A stretch of DNA of 64,000 nucleotides from Gerris lacustris (Eukaryota; Arthropoda; Insecta; Hemiptera; Gerridae): the NCBI GenBank assembly GCA_951217055.1, contig OX578282.1, forward strand, positions 46,744,329-46,808,328, written 5' to 3'. Positions 9,238 to 21,999 of the stretch are shown one piece after another (the first letter of the stretch is position 1; each line of letters begins with the position of its first letter). The notes beneath the pieces are model-generated. The model was not told where the DNA came from, made no database searches, and worked only from the letters and a program-made list of their open reading frames with translations. A program made the translations under genes and the position numbers.

Positions 9238-10557
9238 ACTCTAACACATACTTTCATCTTACATTTATAATATATACAATCGCTATTACTATTATACAAG
9301 TAATATTTATCACTACAGTAAAACTCTCACGTTGGACCTATCATAAACATTATTTATAGTTGTATAAGGAGTATGAATTCAATACTTAAATAACCACAAG
9401 AGTAAAAAAAACTTTCATATTCACCTAATGTCCTTTATACAAAAAAGGTTATGGTTATAGCGTTTTTAATGTCAAGTAAAAAATCATTAGCATTTTGAAT
9501 AATAAGACGGTATTGTATTTACGAGCATACCCGGAAATGAAAAATTAACAATACTAAATCATTAGATTAAACTGATAATCAATTCCCACTGATAAATCGT
9601 CAATTTAACAGTTTACATAACACATTACTCGTACATTAATATCCAAAATCGCTAAAATAAAAGTTAAATCCCTTTTACATAATGAATATTAGTATTTTAA
9701 TTAATAATTTATTTTGTATTCGTTCGTTAAAGCTCCAGGAAATTTGCGGTTAAAACAAGAGTGATATATTATAATCGTTTATTTAAGAGATTGAAACCAA
9801 TTAACACCAATGAAACACCCACATTGGTGGTATTTACACCAATGAAATTTAATAATGTATCTAAACAATAAAGTATGTTTGTTTAGAACAGAAGTTTTCG
9901 CTGGATGGTGTTCAAGCTTATCCAAAACTCTTGCAAGTATATATTATTAATCTCTAAAACTTGGTTTGTTTTTTTTTATATATATATATATTGGACGGAA
10001 ACAAACCTTCAACATAGATACGACAATTCGAAAATACCATTTCTTCACTAGCCGTGTTTATTTTTAGATCGGGAAAAGGCAAAGATGTTTAAAACTGTGA
10101 GTCGTAACAAAAACTACCAATTTGCGAGGCGCATAGCTTCCTTTAGTCTTAATATGTATTGAGATTTGGATTTGTTTCGATTCCCAGAGAGGTCACATTT
10201 ATTTTTATTCAACATAAAATTAACATAGACTGTTAAAATTATTATGGGAACACCAAAGGAATACTTTAGACAAACCATCCAAATTTCATTAACATAAGAT
10301 GAGTAATTTAAAAGATATAGGTGTTAATACAAATTGTGCGCATGCGTAATAGAAATCAATGTACAAAGAATGTTAATATTAATATATGGGACAGGCAATG
10401 GGTTAATTACGACCTATAATCTGAATCTAAAAGTCAATAATAAAACGAATAAGTAGTTTTTACGATCTGGTTGGTCGCCAAACTGTTTAACGATAATAGA
10501 ACCGAGACCAAAAATTATCTTTGGTTTTAAAATATTTTTTTAATTCAGGCCATAAAA
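9238..10557. other. No recognisable gene
   Basis: AT-rich DNA with a short TA run near 9978-9990. TGCGCATGCGTA near 10337 resembles the NRF-1-like site of repeat R, but the flanking sequence only weakly resembles R. Confidence 0.45.
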
Positions 10558-10620
10558 AAAAAAAAAACTCAGAATGATCACAAAGCTTCTGCTAACTTCG
10601 GTACGATCGGAAGCAAAATC
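10558..10620 (+). mobile_element. Fragment of LINE 3' tail (family D)
   Basis: AGAATGATCACAAAGCTTC followed by TTCGGTACGATCGGAAGC matches the extreme 3' segment of the D tails near 20868 (plus) and 49370-49415 (minus). Only the tail end is present, directly after a poly(A)-like run. Confidence 0.45.
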
Positions 10621-12063
10621 ATTTCTTTTACCACTTGCTAAGTGCTCCTATAATTATACCAAATACATTAACAACTAATTAGTTTCTATTGAGAATAATA
10701 GTAATGAAAGGTTTATAAATAGAAATATATTTTAAGAAAAAAATATTTATTAAGGGCGAGATAAATTTTAACATTTGCTACTTAGGGAGAAGTGAAATTT
10801 TAGAACGAAAATCCTCTTTTTCGTAAAAATAAAAATCCTTTGGGATATTCCTAAATTTAAACCAAATGTTTCCCTATAGTTTTAATGAAAAACTTTACAT
10901 CAGATTATCTATAAATTGTAAACATACAAAATTAACTAACCTCATCAGATTATCTTGCCAAATGCATTTATTTGCAAATAAAGAGCATTGAAAATAATCG
11001 ATTTGACCCACCTCTCGTAATTTTTATTTTATATATATATATAATATTAAATTTCTAAAAATACAAATTTTTGAAAGTGTCGACAGAAAATACAGTTTTT
11101 GTTTTTAATAATTACCATTATATATTGCAAACTTTGTCTATTGTTTTGTGAAATATAAAATACAGCACCATTTAATAAATTATTCAAAAACATATCCCTT
11201 ATGCATAACACTACTTCAAACAACACTGGCTTTTTCGTCTAATTATAACTGCTAAAATTTGGGCCAAGTAGATTACTTTGATTTGAGACCATGGAAAATA
11301 CAAAAACGCCGGAAACGAAATAAGTATCTCTGGTTATATAAGAAGAAAATAAAAATATGTCCTAAATATAAATTCCTAATGAGTAGCTTAGGGGTAATTA
11401 TTAACGTATTTTTTCCTTAGTAATTATTGATTCACTATAACGTTCCATTAAATAATCAGTTAAAAATCAGTGTGGTATATTAATAGATCATTTATATTGC
11501 TATATCCTATTATATACTACATAGAAAAGACTACGAACGAATATTATTACTGGATACATTTTCAAATAGATGCGATTAAGTATAATATTTTTGTCACAGA
11601 TTGCAGGATTAATAAATTACATTACCAGAGAAAAAATTAAAGACAGGCTTCGAATCAATTTGAATGTAAAATAAATTATTACAATAATTATTAAGAGTTT
11701 GTGGAACTTATGTAAATAAAACGTCAACACGCAAGTCGAAAAAATAAAGTTATGACAAGAGGGGTCGATAAAAAAGTAACACAACAATATTGTCACTACA
11801 ATTATATAATAATTTTAACAAACACGATTCGACAAACAAGAGTCGAGATTTTACTCTTACCATGTTTAGGGGTGAAGATGATATAATTTGAAAAACGCGT
11901 TTGTTAATTTTAATACAAATTATAGTGTCAATAGTGTTGCATTACTTGATTACCTCTATATTGCAAACGCGAGACCTCTATTCATAATTATGAAGTGGTA
12001 CCACAAAATCTCATCCAAAACAAATATAAGATGTCTAAATCGAATTGTAGGGTTGTATAAGAG
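10621..12063. other. No recognisable gene
   Basis: AT-rich sequence with a TA run near 11032-11042. A 65-codon frame at 11888-12085 runs into the palindrome that follows and has no known motif. Confidence 0.45.
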
Positions 12064-12222
12064 CAAAATTGTCGTCGTCAGTTAAATGATCTTAAAATCG
12101 ATACAGCTCTATAAATAAAATTTAACAAATGGTTGTTAAACCATGTGTACAATAATTTGTTAAACTTTACTTATACTTATAGAGCTTATCGAACTTAAGA
12201 TAAAACAACTGACGACAAAATT
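12064..12222. repeat. Imperfect palindrome
   Basis: The arms, about 12064-12130 and 12155-12222, share AAAATTGTCGTC.GTCAGTT at their outer ends and AGCTCTATAA followed by TTTAACAAAT at their inner ends, with several mismatches and small indels. The loop is about 25 bases. No family relation elsewhere in the window; probably an old fold-back MITE. Confidence 0.6.
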
Positions 12223-15200
12223 GTGGCTTTTTGACAATCAACTGATATGCGACTTTGATATCTATACATACTTATATATTTTGTTAAACCTGCATTTATT
12301 GTCAATAATTCTTGATTTAACAAAAATTAAAATAACAAATGAAGAGAAACAATATAATTTAAAACTTTAGATTACTCTACTGATATTGGAACTAAGTCAG
12401 TATTCTTCTTTAAATGTGTTGGTTTTCTGAGTTAGTCGGTACGTGAGCTATAAATAAACAAAGAATGCATAATGCATTTAGTGTAACTAATCTAGCCAAG
12501 CTATTAGAATGATAGTGCACATTGTGATTACGGCTGGTTTGGTTTTATAACGCCCTTGACTAGCCAGAGCGCCGCGGGATTGCTTGTTATACATCGTACA
12601 CCAGACCTAGACTCGATGGGTTTGACTCAAGGTCGTCTTCCATCTCCTCGCGTATTTATACTATGGAAACGAGATAAACCCAACCAAGGCAAATCAAAAC
12701 CCTCTCAGTTCAAGTGTCATTCATATCCGTTCTTATCATAATATCATATTATCGACTCGTATCGACAAATCATCGACATCATTACGTATTACACAATCAA
12801 GATTATAGAGTTAATGTAGTGGATCAAAATCTTATAATTCTGAAACTACATTTTCTAACACATTATCTAATTGTAGTAAAGGTGTTAATCATAAGCAAAA
12901 TTATTTAAACTTAACAAATGGTCCAATTTCAAAGGTAAAGCTATCTTAGGTATTTATTTAATAAAAACACGTAAGTAGAATATTTTTAATAGATAAATGT
13001 CTATGGAATGTTAAATCGTTTAGTTTATTCACATTTGAAGCCCTGAATTTTAGAAATCAAGTCATGTTACGATTAATCTAGTTTTAAGGTTTGTTTGAAG
13101 GATGTCAAGTGGGGTTATGTATGTTCATTTTCCCGCTGAGGCGCTCGTAACAATTCCGCAAGGTCAGAAATGAACATACTGTTGGTATAAAGAAAACATT
13201 TTTTTGCATTTTTCCGAAAGGAAACCATTATTTTTTTCTTTTAGAAATTGTTATGTTATGTTGTTGTTATGTGTTGTTGTTCGGAAGAAGAACAAGGTTA
13301 TTTTTATTAACAAGCTTCATTCACTTACACTTGTTGAAATAAAACCACAATGTGTACTCGTATATATGAAACAGTTAAATTGTTCGAGAATGTGAGATAT
13401 TAAAATTTAAAGAATTATTATTATACTTAAGTTTTAAGATATTACGTCACGTGTTTTTCTAATATTTTTACAGTTATCCCAAATATTTGCGTAGGTGTAT
13501 TACAGAAATTCAGCCCAAGATAAAAAGAAAATAAGAAGATGAAAATGTGTAAGTTCATTTTGCAACAAAAAAATTAAACTCGGACACTTAATAATTAAAG
13601 AAGGTAAATGTTTATCATTTCGGTAGACTATGTATTATTAAAATATAACAGTGTAAATTAGATTCAGCTTACACTTTTAAAGCACTAATGAAGATAAGTG
13701 GTTATAGCTACGTTATAAGTGCAAGAATTGACAATAACTCGATCTGTTTACTGTTCGAATTTTTCTTAAAGCAAGTAACAGACGTACTAACTAAGAAGTT
13801 GTGCTCTTGTACTTAAAGGTGTTGGTATGTCCGACAAGGGCGTGGGTAAAAGTTTACCGATTTGACTGATAGGCAACCACCGGACGTAATAATGCTGGTC
13901 AGCTTGAACGGATTCCTTGTATAAAGGCCGTATTAGGCAATGTTATAAGAAGAACTTGGACATTTTTGAACTGGTAATCATCCAGTAATTGGTATTCATC
14001 CAAAGGTAATAATTGCAATGCAGTGGATAGATATAATTGATAGATATTGTAATAATTAGTAGAACAAGTTTAGATGCAATGAATAATCGCAAAAAATGGT
14101 CATCAACTATTTAGCAATACAAATTAAATGTCTAAATGTTGCAGCAATGATGGAAAGAAATTTCGCCTTTTGGATTTCTATATGTTTATGTATTGTAACA
14201 CAGCTGAATATTTTGGGCGAATGTTGCTTTATTCATGTATTGAATGCGTCAAATGTCACGTAGATACAATGCATTATTAAACTGTGGTGTCAGGGATTTT
14301 TTTGTAGGGTAGTGCGCGTGTTGGAACTTGCCATATATTGTAATGTCAATGACCTTGAGGCGATGAGAGGGTGGAGGTGTATGGTATGGAAGTAAGGCTT
14401 GAGACCAGACCGAGGGTACAATGTACAACACCGGCACCATCTCATCCCGCTTACCAATCCACTTTCACCTGAATAACTCACTACCTGCCTTCCTACATCG
14501 GAGCCAACGCTCAACACATCTAGACCACCATTCAACTAGGGAAAGTATTTACATCTCTTCTTCTCAACCTCATCCTATCCTTCAACCATCAAATATATTA
14601 AAAGGTTTTCGCACTTTTCAAATTCCAATGCATTTAAAAGCATTTGCATGTTTTTAATGCGTTTTCAATTCCTCTCTTAATAATTCTCAAAACATGTTAA
14701 ATACATTGTTCTCTCTCGTAATGCTCAAGAAATGTTTACGTCTCTAGAATCTCAAGTGTCACGTACATAGATGTATAAAATGGTTTATTCCATCATTTTT
14801 AATGTCCTAATTTTATCCCGGAAGAAATCTTATTACACACTTATTACTAGTCTCACTTCTGCAGTAATCAAACATTATACACAATGCTTTCATGGCAGGT
14901 ATCTTTAGCCTCTAGACATACTAAAGTATAATCTCATACCAATAAATTATATACATACTAATAATTAAAGCATGTCAAAAGTATAATTAAAATAAACTTC
15001 GCAATTATTTTAATAAATTTAAGTAATTTTCCCTCTTAGATTTATTTATTTTTTTACTTAACAAGCTCTAACCCAACATAATTTAGTTGAACAACTTTTA
15101 TAAAACTTTTTCAGGGTGAGTTTTTAAATAATATATTTTCGAACTGGCTGGTAATTAGTGAAAATATCTAAATTTATTTATTCAAAATTCGCTCAACTTA

Positions 15201-18200
15201 AAAGGTTATTTGATTTTATTTTATATGTTTTTGAAGTGAGGAAATTTACCGTATAAAGCCCCACTTAGTGCATTGCTTTCCTGGTTATCTAAAGTTAAAT
15301 TTAATTTATACTGTTATATAAAGACAGAATTTTCGGCTATCATGATATTTGCTTAGTTTCGATGGTGTTTCTAATTAGAAGGTTTTTAAGTTATAAAAGT
15401 TATCACACAGTGCTCTTAGTTCATTAGGGCTTTTGTTGGTTTCTTTTCAGATGTAGAACATATCCGAATGAAACTTATGCTATATATAGCAGTTACTATA
15501 ATTAAATAAAAATTCTATTTAGACGAAGTGAAAAAGTGATTTATTAATGTACATACTTTGAACAATACAAGTTTCTTTGTTTTTTTACGATTGGCTAAAC
15601 TGCTAAACCAATAATTACTAATGTACCCAATGATTATTTAATATCAAGTGATAATATTAAACATTGTTTACGCTCTTAAAGTTTTCCGCAATGAACTAAC
15701 TAATGGTTATGAAGCATGCCTTCCTTAGTTGTTCTTAGAAGATCACAGTTGCAATTTTCTGCCACTTTAAGCTGATTTTTAGCGTTGTTTATATCAGCGA
15801 ATTTAGGTGTGCCCCGAGTAACACTTATGTTAATACATAGTCCATTCTGGTAGATCATAAAGGTTAATATTATGGTTGACAACATTTATGGCTGCATTAA
15901 TAGTTTTTAAATGGTTGAGAATGACCCATATGAGTATATATAAAATTGTTTTTTTTTTGTTTTACACTTAATAAAACTACTTCAAAGTAAAAATTCAATT
16001 TATAATGTAGTTATTAATTTTGAAGCGTGATTTAGATAAAATATTAATATTCATTCATTTGATAAATTCGTGAATAATAAATTTCAACCTCTCTAGACTC
16101 TTTTGAACTTCAGCTCTTTGTAACCTAAAAGTTTAATACATAAAACTTCATAAATTTAATTTGCTCGCATTTTTTGGTTCACCAGCTCAAGAATGTAACT
16201 ATTTATTATTTTCTGTTTAGTAATGTTTTCTATAAAACGGTTAAATTCCTTCTGCATTGGTCAAAAGATTAATTTTAAAAACCTATTGTTATGTGACAAC
16301 AGCTGGTCTCCGTAACAGTAATATTATGTTTATCATAGATATAAGTACGACAAAGGAAGCGGATACAGATACAAGTGTAAAGGTGGTTGAGTAGTGGTTA
16401 GTATTCAGTATTCAGTGGCAGATAGTTTCAAGTGTTGCTTATACTCGTAGTTGTAGAGGTCTATGTCACCTTGTGCCAGTTTAAACTACCAGTCTGTCCG
16501 AGTGTCGAGAACACAGAGCTTCTATTTACTTGCTTTGCAGGCCTACGGTCTCTCGTTGCTTTCCTGCATACTAAACAGCCTTTCAAAACTACCGTACATA
16601 CCCACAGTATTCCAACTCTACATCAGGGAAATGACAGATTTGGCAGTCAACCAAAAACAGGCATCACGTTCACACAGAAACCCTAGCCCACTACATATCT
16701 GCAAAGCCCATCCTGTTTTAATACATCCCAAGCCTCGTCTTATTCAAATAGGACAAGTTTCATCATTTTAAATACTCAACAACACAACGACTTGAGCTAT
16801 CATTAATCAGCTGTTAGAAACAGCTGATGCCACGAATAAGCCAAAAGAATTTTTAAACTAGGCGTAGCGGAACACAACAACGTATGCCTGTTCCTTACTA
16901 TAAAGAGATAAACAAATGTAAGAATTTCAGAGATAAAATACTTATTAAATAAAAGTTTCACTCAGGGAACCTGGGCTTCAGTAATTATCAACGCAAAATT
17001 AGAAATAAAACGCAAAACCAGAAGTAATGATATCAATGAGGGTGATTTTGCTTGAATTTATCATGTTCTTACTAATTTTTCTTAAGCAGTTTTTTCTGCT
17101 TAAGAAAGTCTCCCTCGGACGGTCAAACAGGGGAGATTGAAGATTTTTCAATTTCAATAATTTTTTCTACAAGTAGAGTGACAAGTTTCATTTAAATAAA
17201 ATGTATGAACAACTATTTTAATAAATGACACAAATAACTCAAGACTGAGGATTGAAAAATAAGGCTGAAGAAGCCTAAGGCGTTGGGCGAATTATAGTAA
17301 GAATTTAGGAGTAAAAGAAGATGGAAATTTCTTAAAGTATTTATCAACCAAACCGCAAATAAAAACCCAGAAGAGACCCAGATCACATATTAATAATATT
17401 GTTTTTATTTAACAACATAAATATTCAAAATTTTAATTCGAAATTTTACAAAGATGGAGTGAAAAGGGTCACTACATTTTTTGACTAATCACACCTTAAT
17501 TTCTAACCTAACTACCTCAATTTATAAGAGCATCAATAATACAAAATATGTATTTAAACTCAACCCTATATCCTGAAAGTTAGGTTGTACATAACTTTTG
17601 AAGTTGTTCAGATTGCATATGAGCTTCCGTTCAGCAGTGATCAATTAGAATTAACTCAAAAGTATTAATAACATTTATTCAGGTAGTTCAATTTCAAGTA
17701 TTTGTTCAGGTTCAACTTGTGAAAGCTCTGATACTATAAACATTTCAGCTCAAAAACTCGGACATCCATTTCTTAACAGACCAACAAAATATTAGTTGGA
17801 CAGGACTTATTCCATCGATTATACTGAAATTTAACAGATTATATATATTTTTGCATTTCTGCAGCTGATAAATTTAGGAATAAGCAACCCAGCAACCTTA
17901 TTAACAGCAATAGGACGAATCTTCCATTTTAACTTTTTTAGCTGCACTAAATTAACTTAGTTTTTCAGTCGAAATGCCATTATAATCATACAGTGAAAGT
18001 GAAGCTCTATATTAAATACTAATTTTATGATTTCGATGGATATTTTGGGAAGTTTACTCATACTTGATACTTGATAAAAGTAAAAAATTTATATATTTTA
18101 TTTATCTGAGGGTTTAATTGTTTATTTTATTTAAAAGTCAATAAATGAGTTTTCAATTTAACTTCTTTTCTACAAAAGCGAACTCACAATAAATACATAT

Positions 18201-20171
18201 AAATTGTTCAAGTTAGAATTGGGTGAATAAAACTTTTTAATTTCGTCGACTACTATCATCTCTTCTAGTTTTAAAGTCCTTTTTATTCTCCGTTAAAATA
18301 CTAAATTAATGTAAACTTAGTAATGGTTTAAAAATAATTAGACTATTCATTATTTTTGAAGAGGAAAATGCATCTAATCAAAACTATTTAACTTAAAATT
18401 TAATACACTATTTTAAAAGCTATGCTATTACTAGAAAAAAGGTAGTACCAATTAAAACTATATTTCGACCGATGATTTGCAAAACACACTCGCACTAAAC
18501 GAAACTAAAAGAATAAAAATAATTGGTTTATTACTGAAAAAAGAAAAATGTGAAGTGAAGATAATTTTAATTATTGTTATTTGCTAATTATTTTTATCGA
18601 ATTAACTCCAGAGTTTTTTTTAAAGATTTTTTAAGGTTCTACATGCATGTAGATGTAGGGAAACATTTTCTTAAAATTTCTAAAGATAGTCTCAACTGGC
18701 ACTCCAATTTTTGACTTAATTTTAAAGTTTTTAATATGTTTAGCTAAATGAATTAACTTTTTTGGCGAAAATGAAAAGTAAAATATTATGGCTATTCAGC
18801 GTGGAGAGAATAAAGAATAAAGGAACTTTCGAATCATTACCTGATACCTAGTTTTACTTTATGGATACACCAAGTCTCAATCGTAGAAGAACAAAGAATA
18901 ACCGTGCCGTAACAAGCACAGTTGTTCTTACCATGGTTATTAAACCTAATAATAATATATTATTTATGCAGTAATATGAAATAAATATTTCACGTTCCCT
19001 ATATAAAATCACACAATAGAACATAAATAAAACGAAACTATTAGAAACAATAAAGATTATTTTAATGATAACCAGTATCAAAATTATACCTTACTTATTT
19101 AGGAAGTAACGATAACAGCCAATAAGAATATAATTCTCTGTAAACTCACCTGTAACAAAGAAATAAAACGTCAAAATAAGTAAATTGATGAAATAAAACC
19201 AATTAAAAAGAAAAAGTAATTATAATGAATACAAAATAAAATTAGCAGATTTAGGCTGATGATAATTAAAATAAACTTAATCATTTTATTATCAAACTAA
19301 AATAATAAAATATTTAAAACAAACCACTATAAATTGACAAAGTTTAATAAACATTAAATTTTTATTGACAAACATATCGAATTTATTTTAACAATTATTA
19401 GGGTATTTTTAGGGTCCGTAAGCATAACTGAGAAATCTTATAATTGTCTCCATCTGACTATTAGCTTGTTTGTCTGTCTGGAAGTGGTAAACGCACCTGT
19501 ATCTCCAAAAATTTGAAATATTGCCGTTGTTTTTTTTTTTTTTTTTTTTTTTGTTTTTTTATCTGTAATAACCTAAACACAGGAAACATATTATTATAGG
19601 GAACCCCCAAAAAATCGTCCATCAAAAACAAAAGGATAAACGTTTCTTTTAACGGAAATGCACCATTCGGAGTGTTAAAGGAAAGGGGAGGACGCCCCGA
19701 GTACAAAAATATAATTGGTTTTGTTATTGTACCAACTCATCTTTGCGCCATATGTCCTTAAAAATTATGCATTCCTCCCCCTCTACTTTCTAACAACTCC
19801 AAGAAAAAAATCGTAGTTATTCTTTGTTAAAAATACCAAAAACGGGTTTTACAAAATTTTTCATTCGTCGCATATACGCTAAAATCTTTACAACGGTTGA
19901 ACGATTAAATGCGTTTGTTTTCCGTCATAAATAAACAGTTCAAAAGATATAGGTATAAAAAAAATATATATATATATTAAATGGCCACAAGCTATAAACA
20001 ATTGGGCAGAATATGAAGGTCGAAGAACTCGTCCGATGAGTTGAATGGCCTACAAACCGTTTGTATGTACAAAAAGGACATACTTGACAAATTTATTAGT
20101 AAAAGAAATTTACATGTCTAAACAAAGTCAAGAAGGGAATAACACAAACGGTTCCTACACATAAATTCAAA
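12223..20171. other. Long stretch without a supportable gene
   Basis: The longest frame is 102 codons (16463-16771), overlapped in another frame by 84 codons, in a slightly less AT-rich block (16300-16800). Its translation shows no domain I recognise and no splice context is clear. A small stem-loop pairs GTATGTTCATTT (13119-13130) with AAATGAACATAC (13168-13179). A T-run of 23 lies at 19530-19552. Confidence 0.45.
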
Positions 20172-20400
20172 TGAGTTTATTATCAAAGCAGCTTTCAGCC
20201 TTCAAAAGGTTTTAACGAGATCGGCTCACGTCAATCTGCAAAATGAAGTAGACTCACTTCTCACTAAATGTTTTTATTAATGTAACTCTTTTTAGGCACT
20301 GATGATGGCCTTTTGAAGGCTGAAAGCTGCTTTGATAATGAACTCATTCCAATTTACGTGGAGAGACAGTTTGTGTTATCCCCTTAAGATGACCTCCATA
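20172..20400 (+). mobile_element. Repeat F, copy 1, with a 38-bp-arm hairpin
   Basis: Arms 20172-20209 and 20309-20346 pair over 38 bases with one mismatch. The right arm is part of the family signature GGCACTGATGATGG..., GGCTGAAAGCTGCTTTGA, then TTTACGTGG and AAGATGACCTCCAT. The signature recurs at 46763-47008 and in part at 27013-27100 and 63383-63415. It contains CTGATGA, a small GCCTT/AAGGC stem and GAAA in the order of a hammerhead ribozyme core, but the other ribozyme stems and a cleavage site are not evident. The 15-bp target duplication of copy 3 points to a retroelement. Confidence 0.6.
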
Positions 20401-20757
20401 GACGATTCCATATCAAACAAAGTGAAGAAATCTAAAAGCAAAATTTATCTGTGTATGTGTATATAAAAGTTAATATTTAATATGAAAATGTTACAACGAC
20501 TGATGATAACATGTTACAGCGGTAACCAACCTATACTAAATAGTAGCTATTATAGTTTTTTACCTATTTTACTCAACAAAATCATCGAAGAAACAGCTAA
20601 CGTTGCCTAAACAATACGAAAAATGCTATAGTTGGATGTCATGGTAGGATGCCCTACATACTCGGCAAGACTAATTAATGAAAAAAAAAAAAAAGAAATA
20701 AAAAAAAGATGACTTAAGGCAACATCACAATGCTCAATCCCTCAACATACTTCCTGT

Positions 20758-20885
20758 AATGACAGACAGACGCGAGACCAAAAATGATTTCAGTGTGTCT
20801 GAAACGGATTTCCTTCTAGTCTAGGGATTTTTTAATTCGGGGAAACACAGAAAATTTGTTCTTCAGAATGATCACAATGCTTAGT
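20758..20885 (+). mobile_element. LINE 3' tail, family D copy 2
   Basis: GACAGACAGACGCGAGACC, then AAACGGATTTCC and AGAATGATCACAATGC, match the other D tails at 49355-49640 (minus) and 55735-55860. The related copy at 55284 carries the end of a LINE reading frame, so this is a 5'-truncated non-LTR retrotransposon tail. Confidence 0.65.
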
Positions 20886-21261
20886 GCATTAAGATTAAAA
20901 ATATAAATTATAATAAATAAAAAGACAGCTTGCAGAGTAAAATTGAGGTCAATGCACCTTGTTACTAAAAGTTTTTCAAAAGAAATTATTATATTGAAAA
21001 GAAGTGGCCGTTTTTTCCCCAGAGATGCGGGCAACTCCTAAAACCACCTTTATGAAATATTCTTTAACTAAAAGGTTATTCCCCTGTTTGTTTGTTTTTT
21101 TCTTTTAATTTATCAAACTTTATTTTTTAAAACGCATATATCGAAGTTTATTTACTTAATTATTTTATTTGATGTAAAACGTTTTATCTACTATTGATAC
21201 GAAATATAAACATAGTATCTCTGTTTAGATGCGAAGTGATTCTTTACGTAGTTGTATTCAT

Positions 21262-21273
21262 TGCGCATGCGCG
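21262..21273. promoter_or_regulatory. NRF-1/Ewg-like site in R copy 2
   Basis: TGCGCATGCGCG fits YGCGCAYGCGCR exactly and sits where copies 1 and 3 have theirs. It is about 360 bp from the ATG including the nested MITE, or about 150 bp without it. Confidence 0.5.
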
Positions 21274-21374
21274 TTTCATAATTCCTCTTTTTCCGCCCTA
21301 CTGCGGTAAAAAAAAGAATTCTTCCCCTTAACGCACGATTAGCGAGTTTGTTTACATTAAACAAAACTAATTTG

Positions 21375-21573
21375 GGTAAAACTCGGCAATAGCCCACCCC
21401 TTCTCACTCCAACGTATTTTTTGACAAAGGGATATCAACTCTCCTATGAACAAACCATACATATATAATTATTATATACGAATGAAAGGGATGAATTGAT
21501 ATATCGAAGACAACTGTACGACTTCAAAATATATCGATTACACGTAAGGGGTGGGCTATTGCCGAGGTTAGCC
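21375..21573. mobile_element. Nested hAT-type MITE with exact 8-bp target duplication
   Basis: The 199-bp insertion has inverted ends sharing CTCGGCAATAGCCCACCC (left GGTAAAA..., right complement GGCTAAC...). CTAATTTG is present at 21367-21374 and again at 21574-21581. R copy 3 has the single uninterrupted site ACTAATTTGCTGTTTG, giving an empty-site control inside this window. An 8-bp duplication with such ends fits the hAT superfamily. There is no coding sequence, so it was mobilised in trans. Confidence 0.9.
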
Positions 21574-21632
21574 CTAATTTGCGGTTTGTTTAATTAAAGT
21601 AACTGTTTATATCGAGTTTTTAGTGAAAAACA

Positions 21633-21735
21633 ATGATTGATTTATGTCATTATGACGAAAATGAGGAGAATAATACGCCTCTCGAAATAATAAATTCGGC
21701 ACAAAATGTAACTAATGAATTAATGTCATCTTTAT

Positions 21736-21792
<57 letters not shown>

Positions 21793-21863
21793 ACGAACTT
21801 AATACAGGAAGTTTATTAATTTTTTTTCTGTTTTTATTATTAAAATCTAACATTCGTAGATAA
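21633..21863 (+). pseudogene. R-repeat peptide, copy 2, disrupted by poly(A)
   Basis: The ATG opens MIDLCHYDENEENN..., followed by NSAQNVTNELMSSLSKK, parallel to copies 1 and 3. The AAAAGAGAAA of copy 3 has become a run of 54 A (21737-21790), encoding poly-Lys and probably collapsing the product. The donor-like site reads ACAGGAAGT, as in copy 1. Confidence 0.5.
21737..21790 (+). repeat. Poly(A) run of 54
   Basis: This lies inside the R2 reading frame where copy 3 has AAAAGAGAAA. It looks like slippage expansion of a short A-rich codon stretch rather than a retrotransposon tail, because R sequence continues directly after it. Confidence 0.9.
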
Positions 21864-21999
21864 AGTACGGTACGCAACTCGTGCGAAAACTGCATTTTGC
21901 TTTGCTCGTGTGATTTTACTACCCTCGCTGTCGCTCGGGTGCAAACTTTACAGATGCATGCAAAATGTTACTTTGCGCTAGACGCCTAATGTAATATTA

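Larger units (their letters stand above)
21183..21999 (+). mobile_element. Repeat R, copy 2, carrying a nested hAT-type MITE
   Basis: The order matches R copy 3: TTTATCTACTATTGATACG, NRF-1-like site, leader, ATG and peptide start, then the end TAATGTAATATTA. The leader is interrupted at 21375-21573 by a MITE, and the peptide region by a run of 54 A. It lacks the splice donor of copy 3. Confidence 0.75.

Noticed and set aside
16432..16771. Two overlapping frames of 84 and 102 codons
   Set aside because: No recognisable domain, no supported splice context, and lengths compatible with chance in a less AT-rich block.
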